DNA of 64,000 nt, from positions 248,001 to 312,000 of the forward strand of contig NZ_JBALHR010000003.1 of the NCBI RefSeq assembly GCF_036964905.1, read 5' to 3'. The notes beneath the pieces are model-generated. The model worked only from the letters and a program-made list of their open reading frames with translations. It was not told where the DNA came from and ran no database searches. The position numbers were made by a program, and so were the translations under genes. This document shows, piece by piece, positions 7,546-15,747 of this stretch. The DNA is from Gemmobacter denitrificans. GTDB taxonomy: Bacteria > Pseudomonadota > Alphaproteobacteria > Rhodobacterales > Rhodobacteraceae. The stretch's first letter is position 1. The number at the start of each line of letters is the position of its first letter.

Positions 7546-9176
7546 AACATCTTTGGCCAATACTGAAGATCATCTGGCGCGGCGAACGCAGTGCGCTGAT
7601 GCGGGGGGCCGCGCTTATGGGCGTTGTGCTGGCCATGGGTGCGGCTTTGCTGGGCCTGTCGGGCTGGTTCATCACGGCATCGGCTGCCGCCGGATTGGCC
7701 GGTATGGGGGCCACATTTGATGTCTTTCGCCCCTCGGCTCTGGTGCGCTTTCTTGCCCTTGGCCGGGCGGCGGCACGCTATGGGGAACGGCTTTTGACCC
7801 ATGACGCCACCCTTCGTGCGCTTGAGGGTTTGCGTTTACGGGTGCTTGCGGCCCATCTTGCCGCGCCGATCGACAGGATGCTGCGTATTCGGGGGGCGCA
7901 GGCGCTGAACCGGTTGACCGCCGATATCGATGCGCTGGATGGTCTGCCCCTGCGCGTGGCTTTGCCCTTGCTTGCCGGGGTTGGGGTGCTGGGTTTGGCG
8001 CTGGCGGTCTTGTGGTTGCTGGCCGGGCCTGTGCTGGCGGTCTGGATTGTCGGCGGATATGGCCTTGGGGCCTTGTGGGTCCTGCAGCATTGGGGGGGGC
8101 AGATGCCGCCCCTGTCGCGCCGGGCCGAGATGGCGGCGCAGGCCTTTCGGGTGCGGCTGATTGATCTGATCCGCGCACGGGGTGATCTGGCGGTGTATGG
8201 TCGGCTGGACCAGCAGATGCAGGCGGTTCAATCGGCGGAAGATCGGCGTTTCACGCTGCGCGCGGCGCTGCACCGGGCCGAGCGGCGGGCCGGTCTGGCC
8301 CTGTCTTTGGTTGCGACGCTGATTGCATCAGGGGCGCTGGCGCTTGGGTTGGGGGCTGCGCAGGCCGGAACCCTCAGCCCGGCCATGGGTGCGATGGCCT
8401 TCTTTGTCGCACTCGCTTTGGCCGAAGTGCTGGCCCCGCTGCGCCGCGCTCTATCGGATTTCGGGCGCATGGTCGATGCGGCGCGACGGATCGGACCTAG
8501 CCTTGATCGCGACACATCGCTGACCGGTTCCCACCCGGGTGCCGCCGGTTCGCTTGTCGCGCGGAACCTGACGCTGATCCGTCCGGGTGGGAGGGTGTTG
8601 GCGGAGTATGTTTCGCTGACCCTGGCTCCGGCTGAGACAGTGGCGCTGACGGGCCCCAGCGGGGCGGGCAAATCCACCCTGCTTCATGCCTTGGCTGGGC
8701 TGCGCCAACCGGCAGCAGGCCGGGTTCTTCTGGGGAATGTCGATCTGCAAGCGTGGTCCGAACCTGCGTTGCGTCGCGCGGTGACCTTGCTGCCCCAGCG
8801 AAGTGCCCTCATGGCTGGTTCGGTGGCTGAAACACTTGCCCTTGCCGCACCCGCGCCGGAAAGCGAAATGTGGGCGGCTTTGCGCGCCGTTCATCTGGAC
8901 CGGGTGATCGCTGCGAAAGGCGGGCTTGCCACGCGGCTGGGCCCGCGTGGGACGGGACTGTCCGGGGGCGAGGCGCGTCGGCTGTCGCTGGCCCGCGCGC
9001 TGCTGCGCCGCCCGCAGGTCCTGCTGCTGGATGAACCGACCGAAGGTCTGGATGATCCAACCGCCCGCGCCGTTCTGACTGGCATCCGGGCGTTTCTGCC
9101 TGACGCCGCATTCCTGATCGCCGCCCATCGCCCGGCAGAAATCGATTTTGCGGATCGGGTCATTGCCCTGAAATAA
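7542..9176 (+). CDS. cydC: CydC, thiol reductant ABC exporter subunit
   Basis: A protein of 544 residues, the partner half-transporter of CydD. An N-terminal membrane domain runs to about residue 320. The ATPase then has Walker A GPSGAGKST, signature LSGGEARR and Walker B VLLLDEPTEGLDD. It overlaps cydD by four bases. A 123-base gap carrying its own FNR box and operator separates it from cydA, so cydDC and cydABX are probably two transcription units under related control. Function by family: heterodimeric export of reduced thiols that sets periplasmic redox state for bd oxidase and cytochrome maturation. Confidence 0.95.
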   Translation: MKHLWPILKIIWRGERSALMRGAALMGVVLAMGAALLGLSGWFITASAAAGLAGMGATFDVFRPSALVRFLALGRAAARYGERLLTHDATLRALEGLRLRVLAAHLAAPIDRMLRIRGAQALNRLTADIDALDGLPLRVALPLLAGVGVLGLALAVLWLLAGPVLAVWIVGGYGLGALWVLQHWGGQMPPLSRRAEMAAQAFRVRLIDLIRARGDLAVYGRLDQQMQAVQSAEDRRFTLRAALHRAERRAGLALSLVATLIASGALALGLGAAQAGTLSPAMGAMAFFVALALAEVLAPLRRALSDFGRMVDAARRIGPSLDRDTSLTGSHPGAAGSLVARNLTLIRPGGRVLAEYVSLTLAPAETVALTGPSGAGKSTLLHALAGLRQPAAGRVLLGNVDLQAWSEPALRRAVTLLPQRSALMAGSVAETLALAAPAPESEMWAALRAVHLDRVIAAKGGLATRLGPRGTGLSGGEARRLSLARALLRRPQVLLLDEPTEGLDDPTARAVLTGIRAFLPDAAFLIAAHRPAEIDFADRVIALK

Positions 9177-9198
9177 CTTGTGTCACAGATGCGACTTC

Positions 9199-9212
9199 TT
9201 GATCTGGATCAA
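9199..9212 (+). promoter_or_regulatory. Perfect FNR/FnrL box upstream of cydA
   Basis: TTGATctggATCAA is an exact match to the FNR consensus. Activation from position -41.5 would place the transcription start near 9247, inside the ATTC-N8-GAAT operator at 9240-9255. Confidence 0.88.
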
Positions 9213-9239
9213 GGTCACGACGCTGCTTTACCCCGAAGT

Positions 9240-9255
9240 ATTCGATTATTGGAAT
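9240..9255 (+). promoter_or_regulatory. ATTC-N8-GAAT operator (SqrR/BigR-like) before cydA
   Basis: ATTCGATTATTGGAAT fits the ATTC-N8-GAAT pattern, which I recall for the persulfide-responsive ArsR-type repressor SqrR of Rhodobacter capsulatus. A near-identical site precedes sqr at 13838. It overlaps the start point predicted from the FNR box, a good place for a repressor. No ArsR-family gene is in the window. Confidence 0.65.
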
Positions 9256-9299
9256 TCGTGCCGGCCCGGGGCGCCGACCGATAACTGGAGCAAGAAACC

Positions 9300-10910
9300 A
9301 TGGAATTCGGGATCGTCGAGCTGTCGCGGCTGCAATTCGCCATGACAGCCATGTACCACTTCCTCTTCGTGCCGTTGACGCTGGGTCTGTCGATCCTCGT
9401 CGCGATCATGGAGACTGTCTATGTCATGACCAACCGCCCCATCTGGCGGCAGATGACGAAATTCTGGGGCACGCTGTTCGGGATCAACTTTGTTCTGGGC
9501 GTGGCGACCGGCATCACGATGGAGTTCCAGTTCGGGATGAACTGGAGCTACTACAGCCATTATGTCGGCGACATCTTCGGCGCACCGCTGGCCATCGAGG
9601 GGCTGATGGCCTTCTTCCTGGAGGCCACGTTTGTCGGCCTGTTCTTCTTCGGTTGGGACAAGCTGTCAAAGGTAGCGCATCTGAGCGTGGCCTGGCTCGT
9701 GGCCATCGGGTCGAACTTTTCGGCGCTGTGGATTCTGATTGCGAATGGCTGGATGCAAAATCCGGTCGGCGCAGAATTCAACCCGATGACCATGCGGATG
9801 GAGATGACGGATTTCTTTGCCGTTCTGTTCAACGAGGTCGCGCAGGCTAAATTCGTGCATACCGTCTCTGCCGGCTATGTGACGGCGGCGGTTTTCGTCA
9901 TCGGGGTATCGGCTTGGTATCTGCTGAAGGATCGCCATGTCGAACTGGCCCGCCGGTCGATCACGGTGGCTGCGGCATTCGGCCTTGCTTCGGCGTTTTC
10001 GGTCGTGCTGCTGGGGGACGAATCCGGCTATTCGGCCACCCATAGCCAGAAGATGAAGCTCGCCGCGATCGAGGCGATGTGGGAAACCCATCCCGCCCCC
10101 GCGCCGTTCAATCTGATCGGCTTTCCGGACCAAGAGGCGCGCGAGACGCATTATGCCATCGAAATCCCCTGGGCGATGGGTCTGATCGGCACCCGGTCGC
10201 TGACTACAGAAATCCCGGGGATCAACGATCTGGTCGCGCAGGCAGAAAGCCGGATCCGTTCGGGCCTCATCGCCTATGACGCGCTGATGCATATCCGCGA
10301 GATGCGCGAAGCTGCCGATCCGGCAATCTCCGCCGCGTTCGAAGCACATTCCGCCGACCTGGGCTTTGCCTTCCTGCTGAAGAAGTATGTGGATGATCCG
10401 CGGCAGGCGACCGAAGCGCAGATCGTTGCCGCATCGAATGATACCGTGCCGCAGGTGGCGCCACTGTTCTGGGCCTTCCGCATCATGGTCGGGTTGGGGT
10501 TCGGCTTCATCGCGACCATGGCCTATTTCTTCTGGCGAGCTTCGTTCCGGCAGATGCGCTATCCCCGCTGGGCGCTGCATCTGGCGGTCTGGATGATCCC
10601 CGCACCGTGGATCGCGGCTGAAATGGGTTGGTTCGTGGCCGAATTCGGCCGCCAGCCCTGGACGGTGGATGGTGTGCTGCCGACCGCCATGTCGGTCAGC
10701 GCCCTGTCAATTACCGAAGTGGCGCTGACTTTGGCCGGGTTCATCACCTTCTACACCATCCTGTTCATCAGCGAGATGGGCCTGATGCTGAAATACATCC
10801 GCAAAGGCCCCTTCCAGGACGTCGCCGAAACCGAGGCCTGGGTGCAACGTCACAATGACCGGCTGGCCGGGCGGCGCAATGCCGACGCCATCGCCATGCC
10901 GGCGGAGTAA
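9300..10910 (+). CDS. cydA: Cytochrome bd ubiquinol oxidase subunit I
   Basis: A protein of 536 residues, full length for CydA. The N-terminus ELSRLQFAMTAMYHF carries haem ligand His20 (equivalent to E. coli His19). The acidic motif EGLMAFFLEATF, the second haem His in AKFVHTVSAGYV and the likely haem b558 Met in FRIMVGLGF are present. The quinone loop has KMKLAAIEAMWET. GRQPW in GWFVAEFGRQPW is typical of true bd enzymes, and the loop is of the long type. The enzyme is an integral membrane complex that oxidises quinol and reduces oxygen with high affinity; the family is known to resist sulfide and NO. SD GGAG precedes the ATG. cydB starts five bases after its stop. Confidence 0.96.
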   Translation: MEFGIVELSRLQFAMTAMYHFLFVPLTLGLSILVAIMETVYVMTNRPIWRQMTKFWGTLFGINFVLGVATGITMEFQFGMNWSYYSHYVGDIFGAPLAIEGLMAFFLEATFVGLFFFGWDKLSKVAHLSVAWLVAIGSNFSALWILIANGWMQNPVGAEFNPMTMRMEMTDFFAVLFNEVAQAKFVHTVSAGYVTAAVFVIGVSAWYLLKDRHVELARRSITVAAAFGLASAFSVVLLGDESGYSATHSQKMKLAAIEAMWETHPAPAPFNLIGFPDQEARETHYAIEIPWAMGLIGTRSLTTEIPGINDLVAQAESRIRSGLIAYDALMHIREMREAADPAISAAFEAHSADLGFAFLLKKYVDDPRQATEAQIVAASNDTVPQVAPLFWAFRIMVGLGFGFIATMAYFFWRASFRQMRYPRWALHLAVWMIPAPWIAAEMGWFVAEFGRQPWTVDGVLPTAMSVSALSITEVALTLAGFITFYTILFISEMGLMLKYIRKGPFQDVAETEAWVQRHNDRLAGRRNADAIAMPAE

Positions 10911-10915
10911 CAATC

Positions 10916-12079
10916 ATGATCCTGCATGAACTTCTCAGCTATGAATTCCTCCGTATCGTCTGGTGGCTGCTGCTTGGGGTGCTTCTGATCGGTTTTGCTC
11001 TGACCGACGGGTTTGACATGGGTGTTGGCGCGCTGATCCCCTTTGTCGGCAAGACCGATACCGAACGGCGCATCGCGATCAACACCGTCGGCCCGGTCTG
11101 GGAAGGCAACCAGGTCTGGTTCATTCTGGGCGGGGGGGCGATCTTTGCTGCATGGCCGCCGCTATATGCGGTCAGCTTCTCTGGCTTCTATCTGGCGATG
11201 TTCGTCGTGCTTGCCGCCTTCATCGTGCGACCGGTGGCATTCAAGTATCGGTCGAAGCGGGATGACCCGCGCTGGCGCAATGCCTGGGATTGGGCGCTGT
11301 TTGGCAGCGGTGCCGTGCCTGCCCTGCTCTTCGGCGTAGCAGTTGGAAACGTGATCCAGGGCGTGCCCTTCCACTTCACCGACGATCTGCACACGATCTA
11401 CGAAGGCGCGTGGTACACCAAGTTCATCGGTCTGCTTGACCCCTTCTCGATCCTGGCAGGAGTGGTGTCCCTTTCCATGCTGGTGATGCACGGCGGGGCG
11501 TGGCTGTCGCTGAAGACCGAAGGCCCGGTGCAAACCCGCGCCCGCGCCATCGGATCCGTCGCGGCGCTGGTGGCGGTTCTGGCCTATGCTCTGGCCGGGG
11601 TCTGGATGGCATTCGGGATCGAAGGGTATCGGATCGTCGGCGATTATGTCACCGGAGGCCCGTCGAACCCGCTGCATTTCGAGGTGGAGCGCACGGCAAC
11701 CTGGCTGACGGCCTATGCAGATCGTCCGTGGATCGCGCTGGCACCGATGATGGGTATTCTTGGCGGGGTGCTGACCTTTCTGGGGCTGCGGGCGGGGCGC
11801 GAAGTTTCCACGCTGCTGTTTTCCAAGATGGCGATCCTTGGGGTGATCTCTTCGGTCGGGTTGACGATGTTCCCGTTCATCATGCCTTCGTCCAGCGATC
11901 CGCAATCTTCGCTGACCGTCTGGAACAGTTCCTCCTCGCATCTGACCTTGTTCATCATGCTGGTGGTCACGGTGATCTTCATGCCGCTGATCCTGGCCTA
12001 TACGGCATGGGTGTATCGCGTGCTGTGGGGCAAGGTGACCGAGGCCGATGTCACCGAAAACTCCCATTCCGTTTACTGA
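10916..12079 (+). CDS. cydB: Cytochrome bd ubiquinol oxidase subunit II
   Basis: A protein of 387 residues, normal length, with eight or so membrane helices. Family motifs seen are WWLLLGVLLIGFALTDGFDM at the N-terminus, GPVWEGNQVWFILGGGAIFA and FPFIMPSSSDPQSSLTVWN near the C-terminus. CydB is the structural partner of CydA and completes the oxidase. The gene starts five bases after cydA and is followed 14 bases later by cydX, so cydABX is one operon. Confidence 0.96.
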   Translation: MILHELLSYEFLRIVWWLLLGVLLIGFALTDGFDMGVGALIPFVGKTDTERRIAINTVGPVWEGNQVWFILGGGAIFAAWPPLYAVSFSGFYLAMFVVLAAFIVRPVAFKYRSKRDDPRWRNAWDWALFGSGAVPALLFGVAVGNVIQGVPFHFTDDLHTIYEGAWYTKFIGLLDPFSILAGVVSLSMLVMHGGAWLSLKTEGPVQTRARAIGSVAALVAVLAYALAGVWMAFGIEGYRIVGDYVTGGPSNPLHFEVERTATWLTAYADRPWIALAPMMGILGGVLTFLGLRAGREVSTLLFSKMAILGVISSVGLTMFPFIMPSSSDPQSSLTVWNSSSSHLTLFIMLVVTVIFMPLILAYTAWVYRVLWGKVTEADVTENSHSVY

Positions 12080-12093
12080 AGGAACTGAAAATC

Positions 12094-12234
12094 ATGTGGT
12101 ATTTCGCCTGGATTCTTGGCCTTCCGCTGGCTGCCATCTTCGCCGTGATGAACGCGATGTGGCTGGAACTGAAGGAAGACGAAAAGCTTCTGAACCGCGA
12201 CGGCCCCACACCGGCGCGTCCCGCGCGGGGCTGA
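12094..12234 (+). CDS. cydX: CydX, small subunit of cytochrome bd oxidase
   Basis: A 46-residue reading frame starting MWYFAWILGLPLAAIFAVMN, essentially the CydX/YbgT signature (MWYFAWILG), with one membrane helix and a charged C-terminal tail ending in PARPARG. CydX binds CydA and stabilises the haems. AAGGAA lies nine bases before the ATG. It follows cydB by 14 bases. Its size makes it easy to miss, but the position and N-terminus are diagnostic. Confidence 0.93.
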   Translation: MWYFAWILGLPLAAIFAVMNAMWLELKEDEKLLNRDGPTPARPARG

Positions 12235-12250
12235 TAGTCCTGCGTCCCTG

Positions 12251-12284
12251 TCGGCAAGGTGGCTGCGTTTCGCCGCCTTGCCGA
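12251..12284 (+). terminator. Hairpin between cydX and the anion channel gene
   Basis: A 13-base stem with one wobble pair (12251-12263 with 12272-12284) and an eight-base loop starts 17 bases after the cydX stop. It is not followed by a T run, so it may be a leaky terminator or a transcript-stabilising structure that lowers expression of downstream genes relative to cydABX. Confidence 0.5.
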
Positions 12285-12317
12285 TCCCTTCCCGCTGATC
12301 CAGATCGGACCTGAAAA

Positions 12318-13295
12318 ATGACTGTCGCCGAAACCCGACCGGCAGCCCTGTCGCGGCTGGCCCATTACCCTGTCACGTTCTTCGCCATCGGCATGGGGAT
12401 GATGGGGCTGACGCTTGCCCTCCGGGCAGCGGAACATGCTTTCACCCTGAGCGATCGGGCCTCGACCGCTGCCCTGATCCTGTCTGCGGGGATGCTGCTG
12501 GCCGTTGCCATCGGGTATGCGGCCAAGGCGCTGTGGCATCCCGCCGAAATCCGCGCCGAATGGAACCACCCGGTGCGCATAGCCTTTTTCCCGGCGATAT
12601 CCATTTCCCTGCTGCTGCTTGCGACGGCACTGCTGGAACCTTTGCCACGGGTCGCGCATCTGATCTGGCTGTTCGGCACCGTGTTGCAAGGCGTGCTTGC
12701 GCTGTCGGTCATCAGCGCGTGGATCGGCCATCGCGCCTTTCAGGCCGGTCAACTGACACCCGCATGGTTCATCCCAGCTGTCGGAAACGTGGTGGTGCCG
12801 CTTGCCGGTGCGCGGCTGGGTTATGGTGAATTGTCCTGGCTGTTCCTGTCCGGTGGGCTGATTTTATGGGTCGTGCTGCTGACCCTGGTGATGAACCGGC
12901 TGATGTTTCACGATCCGCTGCCCGGCAAGATGGTGCCCACGCTGATGATCCTTGTGGCGCCGCCCGCCGTCGCCTTTACGGCATGGTTGCGGCTGAGCGG
13001 TGAGGTCGGTGCCTTTGGCCATTTCCTGCTGTCGGTCGCCTATGTCTTCGCGCTGATCGTGGCCACGCAGGTGAACCGGTTCCGCCGCATCCCTTTTGCC
13101 CTGTCGTGGTGGGCGCTGTCATTTCCCCTGGCCGCCCTGACCATCGCCAGCTTCGGCTATGCCGGGGCGGCGGGATCGGCGGCACATCGCCTGATCGGTG
13201 CGGGCCTTCTTGCCCTGCTGGTGGCTGTCGTGGCGGGGCTGATCCTGCGCACGGCACTGGCAATACGGGCAGGCGCGATCTGCCTGCCTGAATGA
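12318..13295 (+). CDS. TDT/SLAC1 family anion transporter
   Basis: A protein of 325 residues with about ten membrane helices and the family-typical NHPVRIAFFPAISIS segment near residue 80. The tellurite-resistance/dicarboxylate transporter (TDT) family contains SLAC1-like anion channels, TehA, and the fungal sulfite efflux pump Ssu1. Placed between cytochrome bd and sulfide oxidation genes, export of sulfite or another sulfur anion is a reasonable inference, not a demonstrated function. The start ATG lacks a clear SD. A degenerate FNR-like sequence (CTGATCCAGATCGG, 12295-12308) lies just upstream. It may be cotranscribed with cydABX through the hairpin at 12251. Confidence 0.8.
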   Translation: MTVAETRPAALSRLAHYPVTFFAIGMGMMGLTLALRAAEHAFTLSDRASTAALILSAGMLLAVAIGYAAKALWHPAEIRAEWNHPVRIAFFPAISISLLLLATALLEPLPRVAHLIWLFGTVLQGVLALSVISAWIGHRAFQAGQLTPAWFIPAVGNVVVPLAGARLGYGELSWLFLSGGLILWVVLLTLVMNRLMFHDPLPGKMVPTLMILVAPPAVAFTAWLRLSGEVGAFGHFLLSVAYVFALIVATQVNRFRRIPFALSWWALSFPLAALTIASFGYAGAAGSAAHRLIGAGLLALLVAVVAGLILRTALAIRAGAICLPE

Positions 13296-13321
13296 TCCCA
13301 ACCTGAACATCGGAGACCACC

Positions 13322-13759
13322 ATGCGTGAGAAAATTCTGTCTGCCCTCGCCTTTGGCCTGTGCCTTGGCACTGCAGCCCAGGCTGAGGGGCCCAACAAGC
13401 TTGTCACCATCCTGACGGCACCCGAACCGCAGACCCAGTTGATGGCGATGGTTCTGACCATGAACGCCATGGCTGCAGGTGCCAAAGCCGAGATGTTGCT
13501 CTGCGGTCCGGCGGGTGACATCGCGTTGAAGGAGGCCCCGGCCAGTGCAACCACCGGCCAGCCGCCCAAGGATGCAAGCCCGCAGGGTCTGATGAAGATG
13601 ATGATGCAAAAGAACGGTCTGAAGGTGCAGGTCTGTGCCATCTACCTGCCGGGCAAGAAGGCCGATCCGTCGATCCTGCTGGAAGGGGTGACCGCCGCCG
13701 CACCCGATGCCATGGGGGCCGCAATCGTCGCACCGGGCACCAGCCTGCTCAGCTTCTGA
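13322..13759 (+). CDS. Exported DsrE-like protein
   Basis: A protein of 145 residues with a Sec signal peptide (KILSALAFGLCLGTAAQAEG, cleavage after about residue 20) and a DsrE/DsrF-type fold (KLVTILTAPEPQTQLMAMVL, EMLLCGPAGDIAL, VQVCAIYLPG). Mature cysteines lie in LLCGPAGD and VQVCAIY; the second is in the region where DsrE-like sulfurtransferases carry the reactive Cys. DsrE proteins move persulfide sulfur. A periplasmic version beside sqr suggests handling of sulfur released by sulfide oxidation. GGAG precedes the ATG. The gene is 26 bases after the anion channel gene and is followed by the sqr promoter. Confidence 0.75.
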   Translation: MREKILSALAFGLCLGTAAQAEGPNKLVTILTAPEPQTQLMAMVLTMNAMAAGAKAEMLLCGPAGDIALKEAPASATTGQPPKDASPQGLMKMMMQKNGLKVQVCAIYLPGKKADPSILLEGVTAAAPDAMGAAIVAPGTSLLSF

Positions 13760-13830
13760 TCGCGTAGCGCGGCCTTTGTCGAGCGGGTCGTTTGGCGAAG
13801 GCCACCCCAAGAAGTCAGCCGCAAATTCCA

Positions 13831-13860
13831 CAAACAAATTCGAATAATGGAATTTGTTTG
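13831..13860 (+). promoter_or_regulatory. Inverted-repeat operator with ATTC-N8-GAAT core upstream of sqr
   Basis: Arms of 11 bases (CAAACAAATTC and GAATTTGTTTG) are perfect inverted repeats around GAATAATG. The core ATTC-N8-GAAT at 13838-13853 matches the site before cydA and the pattern recalled for SqrR. The right arm overlaps the FNR box at 13858 by three bases, so a bound repressor should interfere with FNR binding. Confidence 0.75.
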
Positions 13861-13871
13861 ATCCAGATCAA
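13858..13871 (+). promoter_or_regulatory. Perfect FNR/FnrL box upstream of sqr
   Basis: TTGATccagATCAA is an exact FNR consensus. Its centre is 63 bases before the sqr ATG, almost the same geometry as the cydD box, so low-oxygen activation of sqr with a start near 13906 is expected. Confidence 0.88.
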
Positions 13872-13926
13872 ACTGCCAGACCGAAAGACATGGCAGAGAT
13901 ACCAGATATTCCAGAGGGAGGAACAC

Positions 13927-15270
13927 ATGAGCCTGACCGGTCTTGCGGCATCGCGTCGCGCCTTTCTGGGCCTTGGTGCAGCGGGTCTGGCAGCGGCCAG
14001 CCTGGGCTTGCCCGTTCGGGCCGATGCCATCGCCACCAAGGCGCGGATTGTCATCATTGGCGCGGGTGCCGCCGGAACTGCGCTGGTCAACCGGCTGGTT
14101 CAGCGGCTGGACGGCGCGCAGATCACCATCGTCGATGCCCGTGCCGAACATCTGTATCAGCCCGGCCTGTCGCTGGTGGCGGCCGGGTTGAAGCCTGCCT
14201 CCTATACCGTGTCGCAAACGACCGACTGGCTGCCCTCGGGCATCACGCTGGTGGCCGAATATGCTGCTGCCATTGATCCGGTGGCAAAGACGGTGGCCAC
14301 CTCGGGCGGCAAAAGCCTGCCATACGATTTTCTGATCGTGGCCCCCGGCCTTGTGCTGGATCATGATGCGATCCCCGGCTTCTCGCTCGATATGGTGGGG
14401 CAGAACGGGATCGGTGCGCTGTATGCCGGGCCTGCCTATGCCGCAAAGACATGGGACGCCGCCCGGAAATTCACCGAAGAAGGTGGCGTCGGCCTGTTCA
14501 CCCGCCCTGCAACCGAAATGAAATGTGCCGGTGCGCCGTTGAAGCACACCTTCCTGATTGACGATATCGCCAGCCGCGGGGGCGCTGCGGGCAAATATGA
14601 AATCCACTATGCTGCACCCCAGCCCGCGCTGTTTTCTGTGCCCATCGTGGCCGAGAAGGTGCGGATGCTGTTCGGCGAGCGGGGATTTACGACACATATG
14701 CAGCACAAGCTGCTGTCCATCGAACCGGGCCAGAAACGCGCGACCTTTGAAAAGACAGAAATCGACGCCACCACCAAGGCCAAGGTGAAATCGACGGTCG
14801 AGCTGGCCTATGATTACCTGCATGTCATTCCGCCGCAGCGCGCGCCCGAGGTGATCCGCCAATCTGGCCTGTCCTGGGCTGACAAATGGACGGATCAAGG
14901 CTGGGTTGAAGTCGATCAGAAAACCCTGCGCCACCTGCGTTACCCGGAAATCTTTGCGCTTGGCGATGTGGCGGGCGTGCCCAAGGGCAAGACGGCGGCC
15001 TCGGTCAAATGGATGGTGCCGGTGGTCGAGGATCACCTGATCGCCGCCATTCAGGGCCGCGAAGGGACCGAAACCTATGACGGCTACACATCCTGCCCGC
15101 TGATCACCCGGGTTGGCCGCGCGATGCTGGTGGAATTCGACTATAACAACAATCTTGTTCCGTCGTTCCCGGGCATGATCGCGCCACTGGAAGAGCTGTG
15201 GATCAGCTGGCTGATGAAGGAAGTGGCGCTGAAAGCCACCTATAACGCAATGCTGCGCGGCAAAGCCTGA
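13927..15270 (+). CDS. sqr: Sulfide:quinone oxidoreductase, Tat-exported
   Basis: A protein of 447 residues. The N-terminus ASRRAFLGLGAAGLAAASLG is a twin-arginine signal, so the folded flavoprotein should reach the periplasm. The FAD-binding Rossmann motif is IVIIGAGAAGTALV, followed by YQPGLSLVAAGL and FALGDVAGVPKGK near the C-terminal FAD site. Only two cysteines exist, in EMKCAGAPLK and YTSCPLIT, matching the redox pair of flavocytochrome c-type and some SQR types; the third Cys of type I SQR is absent. It oxidises sulfide to polysulfide and reduces quinone. The strong GAGGGAGGAA site fixes the ATG at 13927. FNR box and operator precede it. Confidence 0.9.
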   Translation: MSLTGLAASRRAFLGLGAAGLAAASLGLPVRADAIATKARIVIIGAGAAGTALVNRLVQRLDGAQITIVDARAEHLYQPGLSLVAAGLKPASYTVSQTTDWLPSGITLVAEYAAAIDPVAKTVATSGGKSLPYDFLIVAPGLVLDHDAIPGFSLDMVGQNGIGALYAGPAYAAKTWDAARKFTEEGGVGLFTRPATEMKCAGAPLKHTFLIDDIASRGGAAGKYEIHYAAPQPALFSVPIVAEKVRMLFGERGFTTHMQHKLLSIEPGQKRATFEKTEIDATTKAKVKSTVELAYDYLHVIPPQRAPEVIRQSGLSWADKWTDQGWVEVDQKTLRHLRYPEIFALGDVAGVPKGKTAASVKWMVPVVEDHLIAAIQGREGTETYDGYTSCPLITRVGRAMLVEFDYNNNLVPSFPGMIAPLEELWISWLMKEVALKATYNAMLRGKA

Positions 15271-15280
15271 GGAGGATGCG

Positions 15281-15631
15281 ATGAAGGAACTGACACTGGA
15301 AACCCTGATCGCGGTCTTCGAGGAAATCTTCGGGCGCGGTCTGTTCTGGACCATGGTCGTGGCCGCCCTGATCGTGACAGCGGCCTATGTCTATGTGCTG
15401 ATCCGCGACCGGTCGATGTCGATGCGCAAGTTTCTGATGGCGCAGCTGTCCATGCCCTTTGGCGCGGTTGCGGCGGTTCTGTTCGTGCAGGCCATGACCC
15501 ATTCGCATTTGCGTGACATTGGCGGGCCGATTGATGTGATCGTTCTGCTGGGGGTTGCCGTGATGGGGGCCATTGGCGCGGCGATCCTTGTCTATACGGC
15601 CCAATCGCTGTTCCGCCTCCGGAAGGCCTGA
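15281..15631 (+). CDS. Small integral membrane protein next to sqr (possibly DUF5368)
   Basis: A protein of 116 residues with three predicted membrane helices (FWTMVVAALIVTAAYVYVLI, FGAVAAVLFVQAM, VIVLLGVAVMGAIGAAILVY). It starts ten bases after sqr behind a strong GAGGAGG site, so it is surely cotranscribed. It resembles the DUF5368 family from memory, which I cannot verify here. No catalytic residues are evident. Anchoring or assisting the periplasmic SQR at the membrane quinone pool is a possible role suggested only by position. Confidence 0.7.
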   Translation: MKELTLETLIAVFEEIFGRGLFWTMVVAALIVTAAYVYVLIRDRSMSMRKFLMAQLSMPFGAVAAVLFVQAMTHSHLRDIGGPIDVIVLLGVAVMGAIGAAILVYTAQSLFRLRKA

Positions 15632-15695
15632 TTGCGCCGACAGGCTTCGGTCATGCCTGACGGTTGCCCGATCCCATCTGTGCCACATGAACCAG

Positions 15696-15725
15696 AAAGG
15701 CCCCGGTGTTTCCACCGGGGCCTTT
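15696..15725. terminator. Bidirectional intrinsic terminator between the sqr operon and pnp
   Basis: A perfect ten-base stem GGCCCCGGTG/CACCGGGGCC with a TTTC loop, flanked by AAA on the left and TTT on the right. It lies between the convergent sqr operon and pnp and can stop both transcripts. Confidence 0.85.
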
Positions 15726-15747
15726 GTCATTGGCGGAATAGGGCGGC

